Positions 17,211-29,220 of a stretch of DNA of 64,000 nt are shown one piece after another. A program made the position numbers and the translations under genes. The first letter of the stretch is position 1, and every line of letters begins with the position of its first letter. A model generated the notes under the pieces. It searched no databases and was not told the DNA's origin. It saw nothing but the letters and a program-made list of their open reading frames with translations. The stretch is from Diphasiastrum complanatum. Its lineage: Eukaryota > Streptophyta > Lycopodiopsida > Lycopodiales > Lycopodiaceae. The stretch covers positions 39,689,800 through 39,753,799 of the forward strand of contig CM055092.1 of the NCBI GenBank assembly GCA_029204225.1, in the 5' to 3' direction.

Positions 17211-17477
17211 ATGTCAAATAGAGCTGCTCGACTAGAAAGATATCGAAAACTCCGAGAAAAATTTTGCAAAAGAATTCAGGAATCTTTGCAAAGGGGAGAA
17301 TCACCCTTCTTGAATTTTAATCCTGAAAACCTATCGGAAAACCCTTTTCCTGAAGCTTCTGCTACAGCTGAACCAGGTTATGAAGTTGTTAATCCAGAAG
17401 TATTAGGATCAGACAGCCAGTTGGCATTCTACGCATATAAGTCCAACATTGGGCCTGGCGTGTGCACCAATATTTAA
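17211..17477 (+). pseudogene. Gypsy gag-like N-terminal frame
   Basis: This is a frame of 88 codons starting 52 bp after the primer-binding site. It starts MSNRAARLERYRKLREKF, is highly basic, and is followed by an acidic, Pro- and Glu-containing stretch. Its position and composition suggest the start of gypsy gag, but I see no diagnostic domain. It stops at 17475-17477. Decayed gag-like sequence (for example LPLYYTDNKPLTFGG near 18120) appears only after the microsatellite. Confidence 0.45.
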
Positions 17478-17695
17478 ATAAAATATTTTCAACTTAGCTT
17501 TTGCAAGTTCGTAGGTAAGGAAACACAACTTATACCCAAGAAACACAAAGTGATTCAGACGGTCAAAATTGTGATCTTGATGGAACTTCAATAGCCAATG
17601 GGTGATGAGGAGGTTCCACTCTCACTCTTATAAAAAGAGACCATTTTCCTTGTATTTCCATCATTCGAATTAGTAATAAAACTCTATCCATTTGT

Positions 17696-17841
<146 letters not shown>

Positions 17842-18159
17842 TTCCCCATATCCTTCTTCTCTTTCTCTCTTCCCCCCCTCTTCCCATCTCCTTCTACTCT
17901 TCTTCCTCCACTCCCTCTCTCTCCCCTCTCTCCCTCCATTATCCTCTCTTCTTCCTCTTCTCTTCCAACTCCCTCCTTGTGCATGATAGTAGTTTGGTAA
18001 TGATGTGTGAATGTGTTTAAGATTTCTTGGTGTTTTACGCAAGCTTTGTACAATTTTCTAGAATGCTAGTTCAATGCAGGAAGCCATCTCCAAGGCTCCT
18101 AGTTGGATCGGACCCGGCTTGCCATTGTACTACACAGACAACAAGCCACTTACTTTTGG

Positions 18160-18789
18160 AGGAACTAGGCTTAACAAAGGACATCAAGCTATAGACTTCC
18201 CAAAGCCTCAAAAGCTGAAGGTATTGTAAAATATGTCCAGTCTCCAGGTGCAGAACCAGGGATAAAGAAGAAGCAGGAAGATGCAGTCGTACAGAAAATT
18301 GAATGCTCTGACAAAGGCACTTTGCTGACCACTACTGATAGCAATTGGCCGAATGATTTTGAAGATATTTGTAAAGTCTCTACTCGAAGCACTTCAAAAT
18401 CACCCAAACCAATGAAAGAGAGTTTAGCTAAGACTTGGAAGAATAAGAGGAAGCATCCGAGAAAGCAATTGAAGAACAAGTCTATTACTCAAAAAGACTT
18501 GAAAGATGATTCTGATTATGATCGAAACGCTGCCAAGCTATTTAAGAAGGATGTTGTAGAGGAAGCGAAAACTCTAATCGAACATGAACTTAAATCTAAT
18601 CCGCTTCAAAAGAAGGTCACTTTTGAGGACAAGGAGGAGGAAGTTCCATTAAGTTCAAAACTATCCAATGTTGTTGTAGACTTCAGGCTGCAGACAAAGA
18701 AGCAATATGACATTGTTTCAGATATCGGCTCCTTGAGGTCGAATATTAGCAACTGCTATCTGACAACAACTATTATAAGAAGCAGCTGA
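18160..18789 (+). pseudogene. Gypsy gag-protease linker
   Basis: This frame (open from 18322) is Lys- and Ser-rich: MKESLAKTWKNKRKHPRKQ, then an acidic KKVTFEDKEEEVPLSS. It lies directly before the protease frame in the same orientation. There is no domain I can name. In gypsy elements of the Athila/Tat type this position holds the linker between the zinc-knuckle part of gag and the protease. It is interrupted by a stop before 18819. Confidence 0.45.
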
Positions 18790-18818
18790 AGAGTCTATCA
18801 CAGACCAGGAGAAAGAAG

Positions 18819-19736
18819 ATGATTTCTCTACCTGAGATATCTCTTCTTGCAGTTGACCTTGGAGAACTGGGAGCACTAGAGATTGACATTTCTATCTCAG
18901 GGTGTTTAATTGAAAAAGTACCAATTGACTCTAGGTCAAGCGTTAATATTATGACAAAAGGTACGACACATGCACTTGGACTTACTAATATCAAGCCTAC
19001 TCAGAGGAAGATCAAACTAGCCGACTCAACAAGGAGAAAGCCTGTAGGTGAGGTGAGAGAAGTCAAGGTGTATATCCAAGATATACCATTCATCATGAAT
19101 TTTATTGTCATCCAACCAGATGGAACAGGCAACTACTCTGTCTTTATCGGAAGACCTTGGCTATGTCAAACAAACATCAATGTACATTGGAAGAAAAAGG
19201 AGTTGTGGTTTCGAACTGGCAAGCATGATAAACAAGGAAAGCTAGACAAGCACGTTATCACATGGCATATTGGGCTATATGAAGGACAAACTGCTCAATC
19301 AAATACAAGCTTCACGCCTGAACAATCCTTTTATGCTCTTCATATATTCTCAAAAGAAGAAGACATTGAAATGAATTATCTGGATTGTTACGAGATTGAA
19401 GAGACAGAAGTATCTGACAGTGCAGATAAAGCTCAACCCTCACAACAAGAAATACAAGGATATTCTTCCACTAATATGATTGTGGGAATGATTAATCCAA
19501 ATGACACTCTCTCTATCAAGGTCACACCTGACAAATCCTTGTTAATTTCCAAACTTTTATCCGACAAAGAGAAACAACAATATACGGACTTGCTCACCGA
19601 ATATCATGATGTTTTTGCTTGGACCATGGAAGATTTGAAAGGCATTAACAAGAAATTTGGTCAACGCCAAATTGACTTGAAACAAGGAGTGGTACCAATA
19701 CGACAACGCCAATATAGGCTAAATCCTAAGTATTAA
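18819..19736 (+). pseudogene. Ty3/gypsy protease and start of reverse transcriptase
   Basis: This is an open frame of 305 codons. Residues around 35-50 read KVPIDSRSSVNIM, where the family has (V/L)IDGGSGVNIM, so the catalytic Asp is kept but the following Gly residues are lost. The later FIGRPWLCQTNINVHW (protease C-terminal region) and YHDVFAWTMEDLKGI...VPIRQRQYRLNPKY (RT N-terminus) are classic gypsy. The frame stops at 19734-19736; a few more RT residues (NELDKSLN, GIIYP) can be followed to about 19785. There the sequence switches to the opposite strand. Confidence 0.8.
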
Positions 19737-19785
19737 TTGTTGGTGAAAAATGAACTTGACAAATCTTTGAATTAGGAATTATTTA

Positions 19786-20605
19786 TCCCACATAAACATG
19801 AAATGTCCTTACCCAATTAGGGGGGCTAAAAATTGGGGCATCCAAGAGTTTCTACTTCAGTAACTCAATGATTGTTGACAATCAACAGACCATTTGTAGT
19901 AAATGTCTTTCTTTAACAAATGTGTTAGCGGTACAACAATAGATGCGTGGTCTTGAATGAGCCTTCTATAATAACCAACGTGACCAAGAAATCCTCTAGT
20001 CCTCGCAGATTTGTCGGCTCTTTCAAATTCTTTATAATTTCCACCTTATCTTTATCGACTTCAATTCCTCTTTTTGATATTCTATGTCCGACTAGTATTC
20101 CTTCTAGCATCCCAAAATAACACTTCTCAGGATGGAGACACAATGAAGTTTCTCTGCACCTCTGCAATGTCTTCTGTAACTTCAAAAGATGAGTGGCTTC
20201 TGTGCTGTAAACGCAGAAGTCATCCATAAAGATTTCTAAGAATATGCATAGATATTATTGAAAAATGATAGTCATCATTCTCTAGAATGTGACTGGTGCG
20301 TTACACAGTCCGAATGACATCTTCTGATAGGCATAAGTACCCCAATCAGTTGTAAAAGTTGTTTTGGACTAGTCCTCTTCTCTGATAGATACCTAGTTAT
20401 AGCCAGAGAATCCATCAAGGAAGTTGTATCTTTCATTACCAGCAACTTGATCAAGAATCATAACTATAAAAGGTAGAGAATGATGATCTTTACGAGTCAC
20501 AACATTAAGCTTATGTTAGTCTTGGCAGACCCGGATCTTCCTGATTTTCTTTTTCGGAACAACTACAATTGGCGAAACCCATTCACTACTGAGAATCGAT
20601 ATTAC
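19786..20605 (-). pseudogene. Inverted RT and RNase H start of the gypsy element
   Basis: Read on the minus strand from about 20600: EWVSPIVVVPKK, KLNVVTRKDHHSLPF, ILDQVAGNERYNFLDGFSGY, then MDDFCVYS (the (F/Y)xDD catalytic motif, about 20227), HPEKCYFGM and KDKVEIIKNLKEPTNLR, the fingers-to-connection part of gypsy RT. The start of RNase H (WSVDCQQS, DAPI-like, TFHVYV) follows down to about 19790. It contains several stops. The RT residue order picks up exactly where the plus-strand frame breaks off. Confidence 0.8.
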
Positions 20606-21477
20606 GTGTTAGTCGATATTTTCGCACAGAAAATCGGGCTAATATTGAAACTTAAGCTCACAATAACTGAAAAATTGGCATGTAAAACCCGGTTATTAGA
20701 GAAAAATCGGCACAAATTTGCCTTAGAATTGGATCCCAGCCGCCCCTTAAGTGGCTAGACACAGTTTAAAAGTAAGAAACTGACTTTCGAAAAAATTGTC
20801 AAAAATATTTTGTGGTCAATTTTTGTAGAGACCGAGCCAAAAATGCCAGTCCACCTAGAGTCACCCTAAATGACGCTAGAGAAAAGTTTGTGGCTTTAGA
20901 AATGGCTTGTGCTCCATCCATGAGACGTATGATTTTGAGCCTCACAGTTACGCCACCATTTTTTGTTGTGATTGCTATCTTATTGTGCTTCAGTGTAATA
21001 TAGCAGCAACATGCTTTTCTATCTGTGTATAACGTAGATGAATGTTTGTTGTGATTGAATGCACTCTATGGCTGTTTTGATAACATTTGTTCACTCACTC
21101 TGATCAGAACACGGACGTCTATGACTCCTTAGTTTCTGATCAGACAATGGTTGTCTTTGACGCCTGAGGAACTTGCGCTATCACACTACTATTCCAATCT
21201 ATTTCAAAACTAAATTTCACATTGAATCCATTTCTCAATAATACCACAAACAAACCATTTCTTATCTCTTCGGTGGACTGTACTCTCGTTTTTGTGAGTA
21301 TAATTAATATTTAAGATCTTGTGGGGCAATTAGAACACTTGAAGCTGTGATTATATTTAGCATAAGCTTTCTATTAGATTGTTTTTGCATCTAGCAGCTG
21401 ATTGTAATGGGAGAGCTGCTCCGCAATATTCCTGCTCTCTTCTTCGTTCGCATTCTTCTATCTCCCTTGCCCCATCA
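20606..21477 (+). mobile_element. Putative 5' LTR of a Copia fragment
   Basis: Non-coding sequence ending CCATCA at 21477, two to three bases before a degenerate primer-binding site. A repeated CTGATCAGA word occurs near 21100 and 21138. The LTR start cannot be placed, so some of the left part may belong to the gypsy element. Confidence 0.4.
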
Positions 21478-21480
21478 GAT

Positions 21481-21771
21481 TGGCATTAAAGCGTAGCTCA
21501 TATAAACTGAGATTAAGTGTGTTCTATTTGTATTATTGTTAGTATGCCTCATATACGTAACTCTTCGTCTTCATCATCCAGTGAAGCTAGAATCATTGAC
21601 AAGTTCAATGGTTCTAACTTCTACATCTGGAAGTTAAAACTCCGAATGATATTGATAGATACAGATCTTTGGGATGTAGTAGAAGGTGCTGACCTGAAAC
21701 TAGAAGATGGTGATCAAGGCGCTGGCTTCTACCAACGGTGTGCTACAATCACGTATTCAATGCAATCATAG
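21481..21771 (+). pseudogene. Copia primer site and gag N-terminus
   Basis: TGGCATTAAAGC (21481-21492) is a degenerate initiator-Met primer site (TGGTATCAGAGC with three changes). The frame starting with ATG at 21544 (MPHIRN) contains IIDKFNGSNFYIWKLKLRM and TDLWDVVEG, the standard Copia gag start. It stops at 21769-21771; gag-like residues continue out of frame to about 21900 and then end. Confidence 0.75.
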
Positions 21772-22256
21772 ATGCCATAATGGGCGCTTTTAAATCTCTT
21801 GCATTCAATCAAAACTTTCAGAGATATAACAACGATGCCAAAGATTGCAATCGAATCTATCATTTCCATTGCTATCAAAGTTTCATAGTAGAAGTAAACC
21901 GGTATGAAGGCAACTTACCAGAGTATTTAGGAGTTAGCTTATTGATTTTCGTAATGTAAGCATCCACACAACAACCTTTGGTATGCCAGAGAGAGGAGCA
22001 GAAGAAGAGAATAGAGGAGAGAGGGCATGGAGAGGGTCTGGACCCCATTGTCTCTTTTTATAGATACAGTTAATCAAAAAGAGTGTGCAAGAAGCAAAGA
22101 ACCGTGTCCATAGGATATTACTCTGATGATCTTGACCGTTGAGGTGGCATTCAATGCATTTGGTGGTTTTCAAGTTTCCCTCCAAAAGTCACAAAGGCCA
22201 TATAACTTTTAGAGTACTACGAACCAAGTGTAAAATAAAGAAATTGGGTACCATTC

Positions 22257-22416
<160 letters not shown>

Positions 22417-22539
22417 TAAGATCTATCATTGCTTGAGTAGTGTTAATGGTTAGTGTTAGATGTGGATCATAAGCATGTGCTTGATTATCAACTATGTTAT
22501 CCCTCTCATGGGAACGAATCTCCACGTGAGAACAAGTTA

Positions 22540-22965
22540 ATCCTCTTCATCTCCTTTGATGCTTGTGTGCTTGGATCTAGGGTTGAAGGTGGATAGGAAA
22601 TACTTGCTAGTTTCTTTGTCCTCCACAGAATCTGAATATGTCACAACTACCTCTATAGTGAAGGAAATCATCTGGCCTAGAAGATTGCTTCAGGATCTTA
22701 TGATCTCCCAAATCAGTCCAACTATACTCTATTGTGACAATCAGAGCTACATTGCTCTATCTCTGGACCCACGAACTCACTCTAGAACTAAACACATTGA
22801 AGTTCAATTTCATTTTATTAGAGAAAAATTTTAGAATAAAAATGTCAAATTAAGTTACTATCCGATTGACAGTATGTTGGCTAATATCTTGACTAAGCCT
22901 CTGTCAAGGGAGAAGCATGTTGCATTATGTAGCTTGCTCAATTTCATTCAGTATCCTAGGAGTTA
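22540..22965 (+). pseudogene. Copia RNase H fragment
   Basis: The frame at 22556-22834 shows SLSSTESEYVTTTSIVKEI, LYCDNQSYIALSLDP and SRTKHIEVQFHFIREKF. After a stop it continues with MLANILTKPLSREKHVALC. This is the C-terminal RNase H of a Copia with a purine tract (AAGGGGGAG, 22971-22979) after it. Everything upstream of RNase H is missing. Confidence 0.85.
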
Positions 22966-22979
22966 AGCTTAAGGGGGAG

Positions 22980-23335
22980 TGTTGGAATTAAGCTTCACTC
23001 CAACACACCCGAATTCGAACCATTTGAGTTCGAGTCACTCGAATTCGAGTCCTGAGCACCAGTATACCATGCAAATATGTACTCTCTCTATACAGAACGA
23101 CATTGCAGCCTTACTCTCTAAAGTCGAATATTTGTACAATCAATCAACTGAAGCAGAAGCAGGATCGACATTGAATTTTTGAGTTCGAGGTCTTCAAGTT
23201 CAAGGTTCATGTCATCAACTTCTTTGTGATCTGATTGTTGTATTCACAACAACTTAATTCAGATTCTCTATTTTCTTATGTGTGTTCCACTGTGAATGCT
23301 TTTTGATATTTTCTCTCTCATTGATACTCGCTCCA
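22980..23335 (+). mobile_element. 3' LTR following the RNase H fragment
   Basis: It begins TGTTGGAATTAAGCTTCACTCC directly after the purine tract. It contains the 14-bp palindrome ACTCGAATTCGAGT. The same LTR occurs on the minus strand at 42638 downwards, which confirms it as a repeat. The 3' boundary is approximate. Confidence 0.75.
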
Positions 23336-24960
23336 TTCGGAATGTCTAATCTGGAAGGAAGCATGGATGTCTCAGATGCCTAACTTATTTCGCTCCCTTC
23401 ATGGTTGTCTTCAACACCTACAAGACATTCCTCTTGTCGATCTAAGTTAATGTTAGAAACTATAGTTTGGTAAAGCTCCTATTATAATTTTCTATGTTGA
23501 GTTTTCTTTCCTATTCCGCACTTAATCACGAGAGGATCCAACATGAAGTAACTACTAGGTTTCTTTTTGCTGCACAACTGCATTGGTCTTGAGATGCCTA
23601 TCACATAGAATATTTCTTGATTGCTCAACTGTGGTTGGTGGATGAACATGTTTTGATTCCTATCCAATCCTTTGACTGGGGATCTTCTTTTTCAAAAATG
23701 TCTTCACCCTCGAATCCTTCTGGGACTTGCGCATCAAACTGTTTTGGAGATATGACCGCAAGAGAGACTCTGATGATGTCAGGTGCCTGAAAAACTTGCT
23801 CTGCTTATTGGCCTTGCTGAAATGGTGGTACTGAATCAAAATTATCGAAAGTTTCCTGGAAATGATCGAATCTTATTCTGGGGGAGTTGGGGTTAAATGA
23901 CTCGGGGCTCTGAGGCATGACAAAGTGCTCATCTGTCTGTAAGGGATCGGAATCATCGATCATATCCATAAACCATTGGGTATTTGGAGAAACAGCTAAA
24001 GTTTGTGGGGGTGAGACAGTTTGTATAACTGTGATTGGAATGGTAGATCCAATTGTCACACATGGCCCTTGTGAGAAATTGGAGACAAGGGTAGTTGCAA
24101 AGGCTGAGGGGATGGGAAGAGCAGAGCGAGTAGCAGCAAGGGGGTATGGGCACAACTGACGTTGGTGGCTGAGTGAGATGACTAGACATGGGAGGCAAGT
24201 GGGGTGAAACAATCTCACTACATACTCGACGACGACTCTGGGAAGAGGATGCTTGGTGAGAAGATTCAACTAGTGCTACTTTGTGAATACGTACAACGGA
24301 ATGAACGTGAAACCTATGAACCTTATTTTCTAGATACGTGGCGGCCAAGGATGACAAAAAGAGAGCCAACAACAAACTGATGTTTGGTATTACTCTAATG
24401 GCTCTCTTTAGCTCTCCGAAGACCATCTTGTACTAGTCATAAGTTGCACGGTTCCCTTATCTAACTCATTGTTAGATTCTACCAAGCGATGGAGGATTTG
24501 AGAGGAAATCCACTATTCCTTCTTGAGGTCCCCAACCATGAGGAAATTATTCAGAAGGTCGGCTGCGACTAACAGGGTAGATCATGGATGACTTCTAGCA
24601 AATAGCCATCATTGGTGTGGTACTGATTGATCTAGCTACCAACAAAAGGCTTGATGACTTCCTTGGCCTGTTTATGAGATGGAGCAGTGACCCACACCTT
24701 GTGCACTACTCCCTTGAAGGTGACGTAAAGCTTTGTCTTGGTCTCGTTCTAGGTATTGAAGGCCATGCTAATGAACTCCATAATTATTTTACTAAAGAAG
24801 ACCTTTTCATGGATCCCCATGAGCAAGGGATTTGCAAGGTTCATCCATTCAGCCACTCTGCTTGTGCTAGGAAGCGCCATGATGTCCGTTGAGGTTGGAA
24901 CATCACGGAGAACGACAGTTCTAGGTGAAATATCGGTATCAGGTTCAGTCAAAGACGTGA
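23336..24960 (-). other. Anonymous repeat-derived segment with two overlapping open frames
   Basis: Minus-strand frames at 24426-23953 and 24269-23805 are Pro/Ser/Val-rich without a domain I can name; 24952-24749 has a frame with VLRDVPTSTDIMALPSTSR. They lie in the direction of the gypsy element above them. They may be part of a gypsy gag-side or extra reading frame, or chance. No host gene is supported. Confidence 0.3.
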
Positions 24961-25194
24961 CGGCAAGGTGAACAAGGTAGAAACTGATAACTGAAGGCTT
25001 GAAAGTGTATCAGAAGGCTGTGTGAGAGTTTCAAAAAAGTTTGGTCATGAAAAAAATTGCAAGAGCTTCGCTAGCACAAGTGAGAAACGAAATCGAAATC
25101 AGCCCTTTTATAGGCTAATTTGGAGGGTCTATTAGACAAAGAACTACTTTGGCTCATCATTTTTGGAAATAAATTTGCAAGCATGTTCAGTAAC

Positions 25195-25590
25195 ATGAAA
25201 ATAGCTTCCAGAGTTCTCGGCGAAGGTTTCTGGCCAATGGTGTAGCTCGGCAAAGGTTCTATAGGTCTCTCGCGAGGGTTCAAACTTTGCCTAAGTTCAT
25301 CGTTCGCCTAGGTATTGCATTTAATACAAATTTTCAGGGTTTCAACCTATCCCCAATCTAATTTTGGTAACCTGAATCCATCTACCAGGTCGGTGAAGGT
25401 TCATAATGAGTGTAGCATGCTCGGTAAAGGTTCCCAAAGTAGCATATGTATGAACTCTCGCCTAACTTCAAAATATGTACTTATGTGCAAACCAACCTTC
25501 GCCCATATAGGTAGACCTGAACTGGATGTATCATCTGGCAGCTCGTCGGCAAAGGTTCATATGAAAATTTGTTCAAGATTTGACTAAAAA
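25195..25590. repeat. Array of GGCGAAGGTTC-like words (left block)
   Basis: The word (T)CGGCGAAGGTTC and close variants (CGGCAAAGGTTC, CGGTGAAGGTTC, CGGTAAAGGTTC, GCGAGGGTTC) occur at least six times between about 25218 and 25558, at irregular spacing. A second block lies at 28905-29215. The two blocks flank the gypsy coding remnants and may be its LTRs. Confidence 0.65.
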
Positions 25591-25599
25591 AGTGATTTT

Positions 25600-26224
25600 T
25601 TGAGTCATTTTCCATCAAAAACTGCTTTCTGAAAATACTTTCCTTCCTCTTTTTATGATCTGATGACTTTCTTGTTGGAAGACTTAGCCTGTCTATTACC
25701 CCTCGAATGATACAGAGTACTAAATCGATGAATAACAAGAAAGTCCTCCAACAGACACTTGATCGTTTCGTTGACAAAATGTGTTCCACGATCACTCACG
25801 ATCTCGACAGGACATCCAAATCTCACAATGATGTTCTCTTATAAAAACTTAGCCATAGTCTTTGCATCAACAACTCGAACTGCTCTTGGTTCGACCCATT
25901 TGGTCATGTACTCTGTTGGTACGATGATATATCTGGCTTGAGTACCTCTTGTTGTAGGGTGAATAGGAACGACATAATCAAGTCCTTATTTTTCAATCGA
26001 TACTTGTGCCAAAACTAGATATAAAGGCTCATAGTTCTACTTTGTAGGGCGACGTGCTCGTTGACATACATCATATGATTGAATATATTCCTGTAAAAAA
26101 TCTTATGAAGTGTAGGCCACCAACATCCTGATTGTAAGATCTTTCGAACAGTGATATCGGATGAAAAGTGTCCTCCTCCCATCCCATCATGTGCAAGGGC
26201 TATAGCCTTGACACTTTCTAACAA
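25600..26224 (-). pseudogene. Ty3/gypsy integrase remnant
   Basis: The frame 26224-26015 carries AHDGMGGGHFSSDITVRKIL followed by SGCWWPTLHK, the H-H-C-C zinc-binding region of gypsy integrase. Further down the strand, broken frames give TEYMTKWVEPRAVRVVDA, IIVRFGCPVEIVSDRGTHF (second catalytic Asp) and NRQA-like sequence. Frameshifts and stops make it inactive. It continues the gypsy element that begins above 28 kb. Confidence 0.8.
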
Positions 26225-26420
26225 ACCCCCTCAAGGCATAGCCCTTTTAGCTACCGCTAGACCACACCCACAACCGTAACTCTAATACCATGTGAAAGTT
26301 CTTTACACTTGGTGTGTGTGGTCAGGGCTAGGGATTACCCAGGACTCCAGGACCTCCCCCTTTTTGGTGGGGTGCCCTACAACTGAGCTACCCATAAGCT
26401 GTAGTGGAAATAGCTTTAGC
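26215..26420 (-). mobile_element. tRNA-derived SINE-like unit
   Basis: On the minus strand, GGGTAGCTCAGTTGTAGGGC (about 26394-26375) matches a tRNA D-arm and polymerase III box A. It is followed about 45 nt later by a degenerate box B (CCTGGGTAATCCC, near 26340). A second tRNA-like word, GTGGTCTAGCGGTAGC, lies near 26260. The unit separates the Copia fragment (above) from the gypsy integrase (below). An isolated functional tRNA is unlikely because the T-arm does not pair. Confidence 0.45.
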
Positions 26421-26429
26421 CCATAAGCT

Positions 26430-27950
26430 TTTTGTTAATGATGCATGTGCCAGCATGCATTTGGCTGACTCAACCAGGGTACGTTTTTCCCTCTCGGCTA
26501 AGCCGTTTGACTGAGGCGAATAGGGAGTGATAAACTACTGTTTAAACTATTATTCAATGCCTTGACTCTGGGAGTACTTTTTGAATTCAGTATAGATATA
26601 TTCTCCACCATTTTTGGACCTCAGAGCTTTGATCTTCTTACTAGTTTCTTTCTATGCATGCTCTTTGAAGATTTTGAAGCAATTAAAAGCTTCAAATTTA
26701 TTCTTGATAAAGTACACCATCGTCCTTCTGAAAAATTTGTCAATAAAAGTAATAAAATATTGGGCCACAAATATCTATATTGGGCCACAAATATTCTACA
26801 TTGGGCCACAAATATCTATATGTATAATCTCTAACAATCCTCAAGAAAAGTGCTGATGGCTTGATCTAAAAGATTTCCAGTACTTCAACTTTCCTATCTG
26901 GATAGTCAAGATCAAGTACAATAGACTGCTTAGATATGTGCTATACAGAAGAATGATCTAAGTGACCAAGTCTATAATACCAAAGTAAACTTTTATTGAT
27001 TTGTACAGAAGTATTAAGAGCCTGATTAGAGGCAGAAAAACAATGACTTGATTTGTACAAGTATCCATGCCTCTTTTTGAGTGCTAGGATCTTGCCTATC
27101 CTATCAACAATTTTGATTGATCTGATTTGAATTTTACTTTGTGTCCTAAATCTGTAATTCTGCTAACAGAGACCATATTTGTAGAAAGATTTGGTACATG
27201 AAGAACACTTGAAGGTAGTTTGGATTGATCATTTGCAAAGCTTAATCTTACTGTACCTTCACCTTTGATAGCTTGTTGCCCAAGTGAACAAACTTCTTGG
27301 TACTATAAGGTGTATAGGATTCAAAACAGCCGATATGGCTAGTCATATGTTCTGTGGCTCCGGAATCCGAAAACCAAGAGTTGTCGTTTGATGCTTCTTG
27401 ATGGCTAGTCATGAATGCATCATAATTCACTTCTTGATTCGACTGAGATGCTTCTGCAGCTGCATTTGCCATCTGATTTGATTGCCCTTTTTTGTTGTTC
27501 TTTGCTTATATAATACGACAATCTTGAATCTCGTGGTTGGCTCATTTGCAGTATCTGTAAAATAGCTTCTTCTTTTTCAGCGACTTCTTGACGGTTCTGA
27601 TTTGGAATTTGTGGCCTTGAGCTTCTCTTCTTCGGCTTGTTCAAAATCTTGTTGGTATACAAGGCATGAGAATCGATAGTAGAAGAACTGGAAGGTTCGT
27701 TCCTTCTTGTCTCTTCTTGTAACACCATCATAATGACTCATGGTAGAGTCACTTCTGGGTGTGTGGTGATCATCATCACCCAGTTATCATACGATATTGA
27801 CAATCTTGAAAGCAATGTCATTACTGCATCTTGATCATCTATGATAGATCCGACATTGGCCATTTGCTGTAGCAGGTTCTTGAACTGGTTAATGTGATTA
27901 TGTAATGAATCACCATTTGTCATCTTGAGGGAGAAGAATTTTCTCCTAAT
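26430..27950 (-). pseudogene. Copia gag-protease-integrase fragment inside the gypsy element
   Basis: It opens with IRRKFFSLKMTNGDSLHNH, INQFKNLLQQM (Copia gag, UBN2 region; 27968-27738). Frame-shifted linker and zinc-knuckle traces follow. The frame at 27472-27248 has WFSDSGATEHMTSH, the Copia protease site. Below that are pre-integrase and integrase traces (LRSKNGGEYI-like near 26610). It has no LTR at either end, so it arrived as a fragment or was cut down later. A 3-copy 20-bp tandem repeat (26760-26820) lies in the integrase part. Confidence 0.75.
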
Positions 27951-28660
27951 TGACTCCTGAACCTCCATCTATCACAACTACCTCTTTACTGAATTGTTTA
28001 TCATGTATCGGCAAGGTGATATTTCTCTGCTCACTTTCCCAGCTGCCCCTACATTGAGTATTTCGTTTGAATCTTCAAAACTGGCATAAAATAGTGGTTC
28101 TTGGTGGACAGTTGGTTCTATCTTGGCCAATCTCTCGGCTAAGACTTCTTTTGCTTGAGGCACCAACTTAATAAATTCTTCCAATGTAATATCCATCCGA
28201 TCAGTTCTGTTTGCGGCGTTTCAAGTTCAGTCATCTTGAATGGCTCTTCGCAATGGTGCAACTGAGTGTTAACATCTGTTCATGGGTTATGTAAATCCGA
28301 CGATGGTACAGGTGAAGAATGAATTTCTGCTACAACTTTGGCGACTTCCAATGCCTCTTCTTCTTGTAAGTCTTTGATCCATTGCTTCATGTTGTTGTAT
28401 TTCTTCTTCTCTCATTTGAGATTAGGATACACCCCTGATGTGGTAGATAGATCAGTAGCTGGCACAAATTCAGTAGGTGTTGGATCAACAACAACTCTTT
28501 TATGCTTCTGTGCTTGTGTGACAACCATCGATGGTGCATTTGGTTCAATGGGTTGAATTGTTGGCCTTTTCTTAATTGTAACTTCTAACAATAACTTGTG
28601 GAGCAACAATCCATGGATCAGGTAGCTTAGGTTCATTATCTGAATCAGCCATTCTTCCAA
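27945..28660 (-). pseudogene. Gypsy gag-side frame and start of protease
   Basis: Minus-strand traces start near 28650 with MADSDNEPKLPDPW and include the open frame 28196-27978 (MDITLEEFIKLVPQAKEVL). Just before 27945 one frame reads KEVVVIDGGSGVN, the gypsy aspartic protease site, and the next codons belong to the Copia gag. The gypsy protease is thus cut immediately after its catalytic loop. Confidence 0.65.
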
Positions 28661-28889
28661 AACACTTCAAAGAACAATGAGATTGGATCTAGCTTTTTTC
28701 AATTAACTCCTATCTCTGATTAGATCTGGAAAAACTTTATCACTTGATTTCAATCAGATTTAAATTTTGAATTTTTTTTTTTTGATTAAGTAATCAACAC
28801 TTCTAGAATTATAAATTTCTCAGAATCAATATCAAATTGTAACAGAATATTTTAGAAATTTGACAATAGCTAGATCTAATAGATCAGAA

Positions 28890-29220
28890 CTCAAAAATAG
28901 TATTGGCGAAGGTTTTCTAAGCGAAGGTTCCCTAGGCGAAGGTTGACTCGGTGAGGGTTCTTTCACTACTATTTTGGATAAAAAATCACTTACCTAGCTG
29001 TTTCTTACAAATATGAAAAATCTAAATCTCATCTGTTTGACAGTAGGTATATCCGATAATGATTGTTCTAGGGTAGAACTGTCGAAGGTTCTTGTTTGGT
29101 GAACAATAACTTTTTGTAGCTTGGCGAGGATTAAGATAGGCTTTTTGGATTATCCAGATGGATCAAACTCAAAATTGATGAATTGCTATCTCAGACAAAT
29201 CGGCGAAGGTTCAAACAAAA
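28890..29220. repeat. Array of GGCGAAGGTTC-like words (right block)
   Basis: TTGGCGAAGGTTTT, AAGCGAAGGTTCC, AGGCGAAGGTTGA and CGGTGAGGGTTC lie in immediate succession at 28903-28965; further copies are near 29074 and 29198. It is probably the upstream LTR of the gypsy element on the minus strand, by comparison with the block at 25195-25590. Confidence 0.65.

Noticed and set aside
26340-26410. A functional tRNA gene on the minus strand
   Set aside because: Box A is good, but the T-arm does not pair and the acceptor stem is absent; a SINE relic is more likely.
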